From NCBI GenBank assembly GCA_016213455.1, contig JACRAG010000302.1, positions 1-5,413 of the forward strand: DNA of 5,413 nucleotides. Direction: 5' to 3'. Within the stretch, counting starts at the first letter, position 1. Each line of letters begins with the position of its first letter. This DNA is from Anaerolineae bacterium. Its GTDB lineage: Bacteria > Chloroflexota > Anaerolineae > Anaerolineales > Anaerolineaceae. Shown piece after piece: positions 4,591 through 5,413 of this stretch. Under the pieces are notes generated by a model. It saw only the letters and a list, made by a program, of their open reading frames with translations. It did no database searches and was not told the DNA's origin. The translations under genes and the position numbers were made by a program.

Positions 4591-5413
4591 GTGCCCGTTT
4601 CTCTGTCGACCGCTGTTGTAACACCCACCGAAATTCCGACTATGACGATGACCCCCGCGGCGACCATGACGCGGATCCCTTCGTCTACACCCAAACCCTC
4701 ACCGACGGTCACCATGACGGCGACGCCCTTTATGATTCAAGCCGAAAATCAAACTGCGTTTGACCATAACCAGCGTCTTGGACGTGGCGTAAATCTGGGT
4801 AATGTGCTGGAAGCCCCCAATTATGAAGGCGAATGGGGGATGGTCATTGACGATGAATTTTTTGATCTGATTGCAGGGGCGGGGTTTCAAACGGTGCGCG
4901 TTCCCATCCGTTGGAATGCGCACGCTCTATCCGAGGCGCCGTATACCATCGACTCCGCCTTCTTTGAGCGGATCGATTGGGTGGTGGAGCAGGCTTCACT
5001 GCGCAACCTAAATGTGATCATCAACATCCATCACTATAATGAGTTGATGGAAAATCCATCAGCCCATAAGGAGCGTTTCCTGGCGATATGGGATCAAATC
5101 GCCACCCGGTATCAGGATGAGCCGGATTCGGTCTATTTTGAATTACTGAATGAGCCCAATGGTTCATTTGGCATGCATGACTGGAATACGTTTGCGGCTG
5201 AAGCACTCGACGTGGTGCGAAAAACCAATCCCTCCCGGATGGTGATTATCGGCCCGGGTAACTGGAATTCAGTGGACAGCCTGGATCTTTTGGCGCTTCC
5301 AGAAGACGATCGCAACATCATCGCGACGGTGCACTACTACTCGCAGTTTAGCTTTACCCACCAGGGCGCAGAATGGGTGGATGGCTCCCAACCCTGGTTG
5401 GGAACACAATGGA
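4534..5413 (+). CDS. Secreted lipoprotein endo-beta-glucanase/mannanase, glycoside hydrolase family 5 (subfamily 25-like), 3' end cut off
   Basis: A surface-anchored glycoside hydrolase predicted to hydrolyse internal beta-1,4 bonds of cellulose-type glucan or mannan; 293 codons are visible and the frame is open at the right edge. Residues 1-19 form a lipoprotein signal peptide: Arg at 3 and 6, a hydrophobic core, and lipobox VAGC with lipidated Cys19 (codon 4588-4590). Residues about 24-67 are a Thr/Pro/Ser-rich linker. The catalytic barrel starts near 82 with LGRGVNLGNVLEAP, then VRVPIRW (Arg122), INIHHY (His166, His167), FELLNEPN with acid/base Glu207, and VHYY (His267, Tyr269), then FTHQGAEW. 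The order and wording closely resemble Thermotoga maritima Cel5A (GH5_25), a glucanase/mannanase, as I remember that sequence. The nucleophile Glu, expected some 55-60 residues after VHYY, is beyond the window. Downstream binding modules, if any, are also unseen. The gene is divergent from the alcohol dehydrogenase. Confidence 0.92.
   Translation, partial: MTRLSRVLTLIIAFIVAGCVPVSLSTAVVTPTEIPTMTMTPAATMTRIPSSTPKPSPTVTMTATPFMIQAENQTAFDHNQRLGRGVNLGNVLEAPNYEGEWGMVIDDEFFDLIAGAGFQTVRVPIRWNAHALSEAPYTIDSAFFERIDWVVEQASLRNLNVIINIHHYNELMENPSAHKERFLAIWDQIATRYQDEPDSVYFELLNEPNGSFGMHDWNTFAAEALDVVRKTNPSRMVIIGPGNWNSVDSLDLLALPEDDRNIIATVHYYSQFSFTHQGAEWVDGSQPWLGTQW

Noticed and set aside
1..5413. tRNA, rRNA, CRISPR array, insertion sequence, phage or toxin-antitoxin module
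   Set aside because: No repeated spacers, cloverleaf-like stems, transposase or integrase motifs, or terminal inverted repeats were seen on either strand.

Overview
The window looks like chromosomal DNA from a plant-sugar-degrading bacterium, most likely a member of the Chloroflexota (Anaerolineae-like). This is an inference from three things: the secreted lipoprotein with a Thr/Pro/Ser-rich linker ahead of its glycoside hydrolase domain, the set of carbohydrate genes, and a moderate base composition. No rRNA or other marker gene is present to confirm it. There are six protein genes, two of them cut by the window ends. I see no tRNA, rRNA, CRISPR array, insertion sequence or phage gene.

Layout. 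The left edge holds the 3' part of a KDPG-type aldolase (eda-like, + strand). It converges on a class II ketose-bisphosphate aldolase gene (- strand), and the two stop codons overlap in TTAA. A divergent regulatory region (about 1408-1654) separates that aldolase from a small + strand gene for a stand-alone GreA/GreB C-terminal-like domain. This region carries a 24-bp imperfect palindrome, a shorter inverted repeat and a Fur-box-like site. The small gene converges, with a 10-nt gap, on a - strand pair: a Zn-dependent alcohol dehydrogenase (upstream) and a PfkB-family 2-keto-3-deoxygluconate kinase (downstream). A 336-nt divergent intergenic region then leads to a + strand lipoprotein endoglucanase of glycoside hydrolase family 5, which runs off the right edge.

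How the genes may work together. The GH5 enzyme would cut beta-glucan or mannan outside the cell. The kinase and the KDPG aldolase are the two consecutive steps KDG -> KDPG -> pyruvate + glyceraldehyde-3-phosphate, the lower part of Entner-Doudoroff or uronate catabolism. The class II aldolase would cleave another ketose (bis)phosphate. The alcohol dehydrogenase could interconvert a sugar-derived or fermentation aldehyde and alcohol, but nothing in the window fixes its substrate. I found no clearly new multi-gene system. The points most worth checking are the reordered Gre-like protein, the damaged-looking start of the kinase gene, and the operator-like sites between 1473 and 1642.
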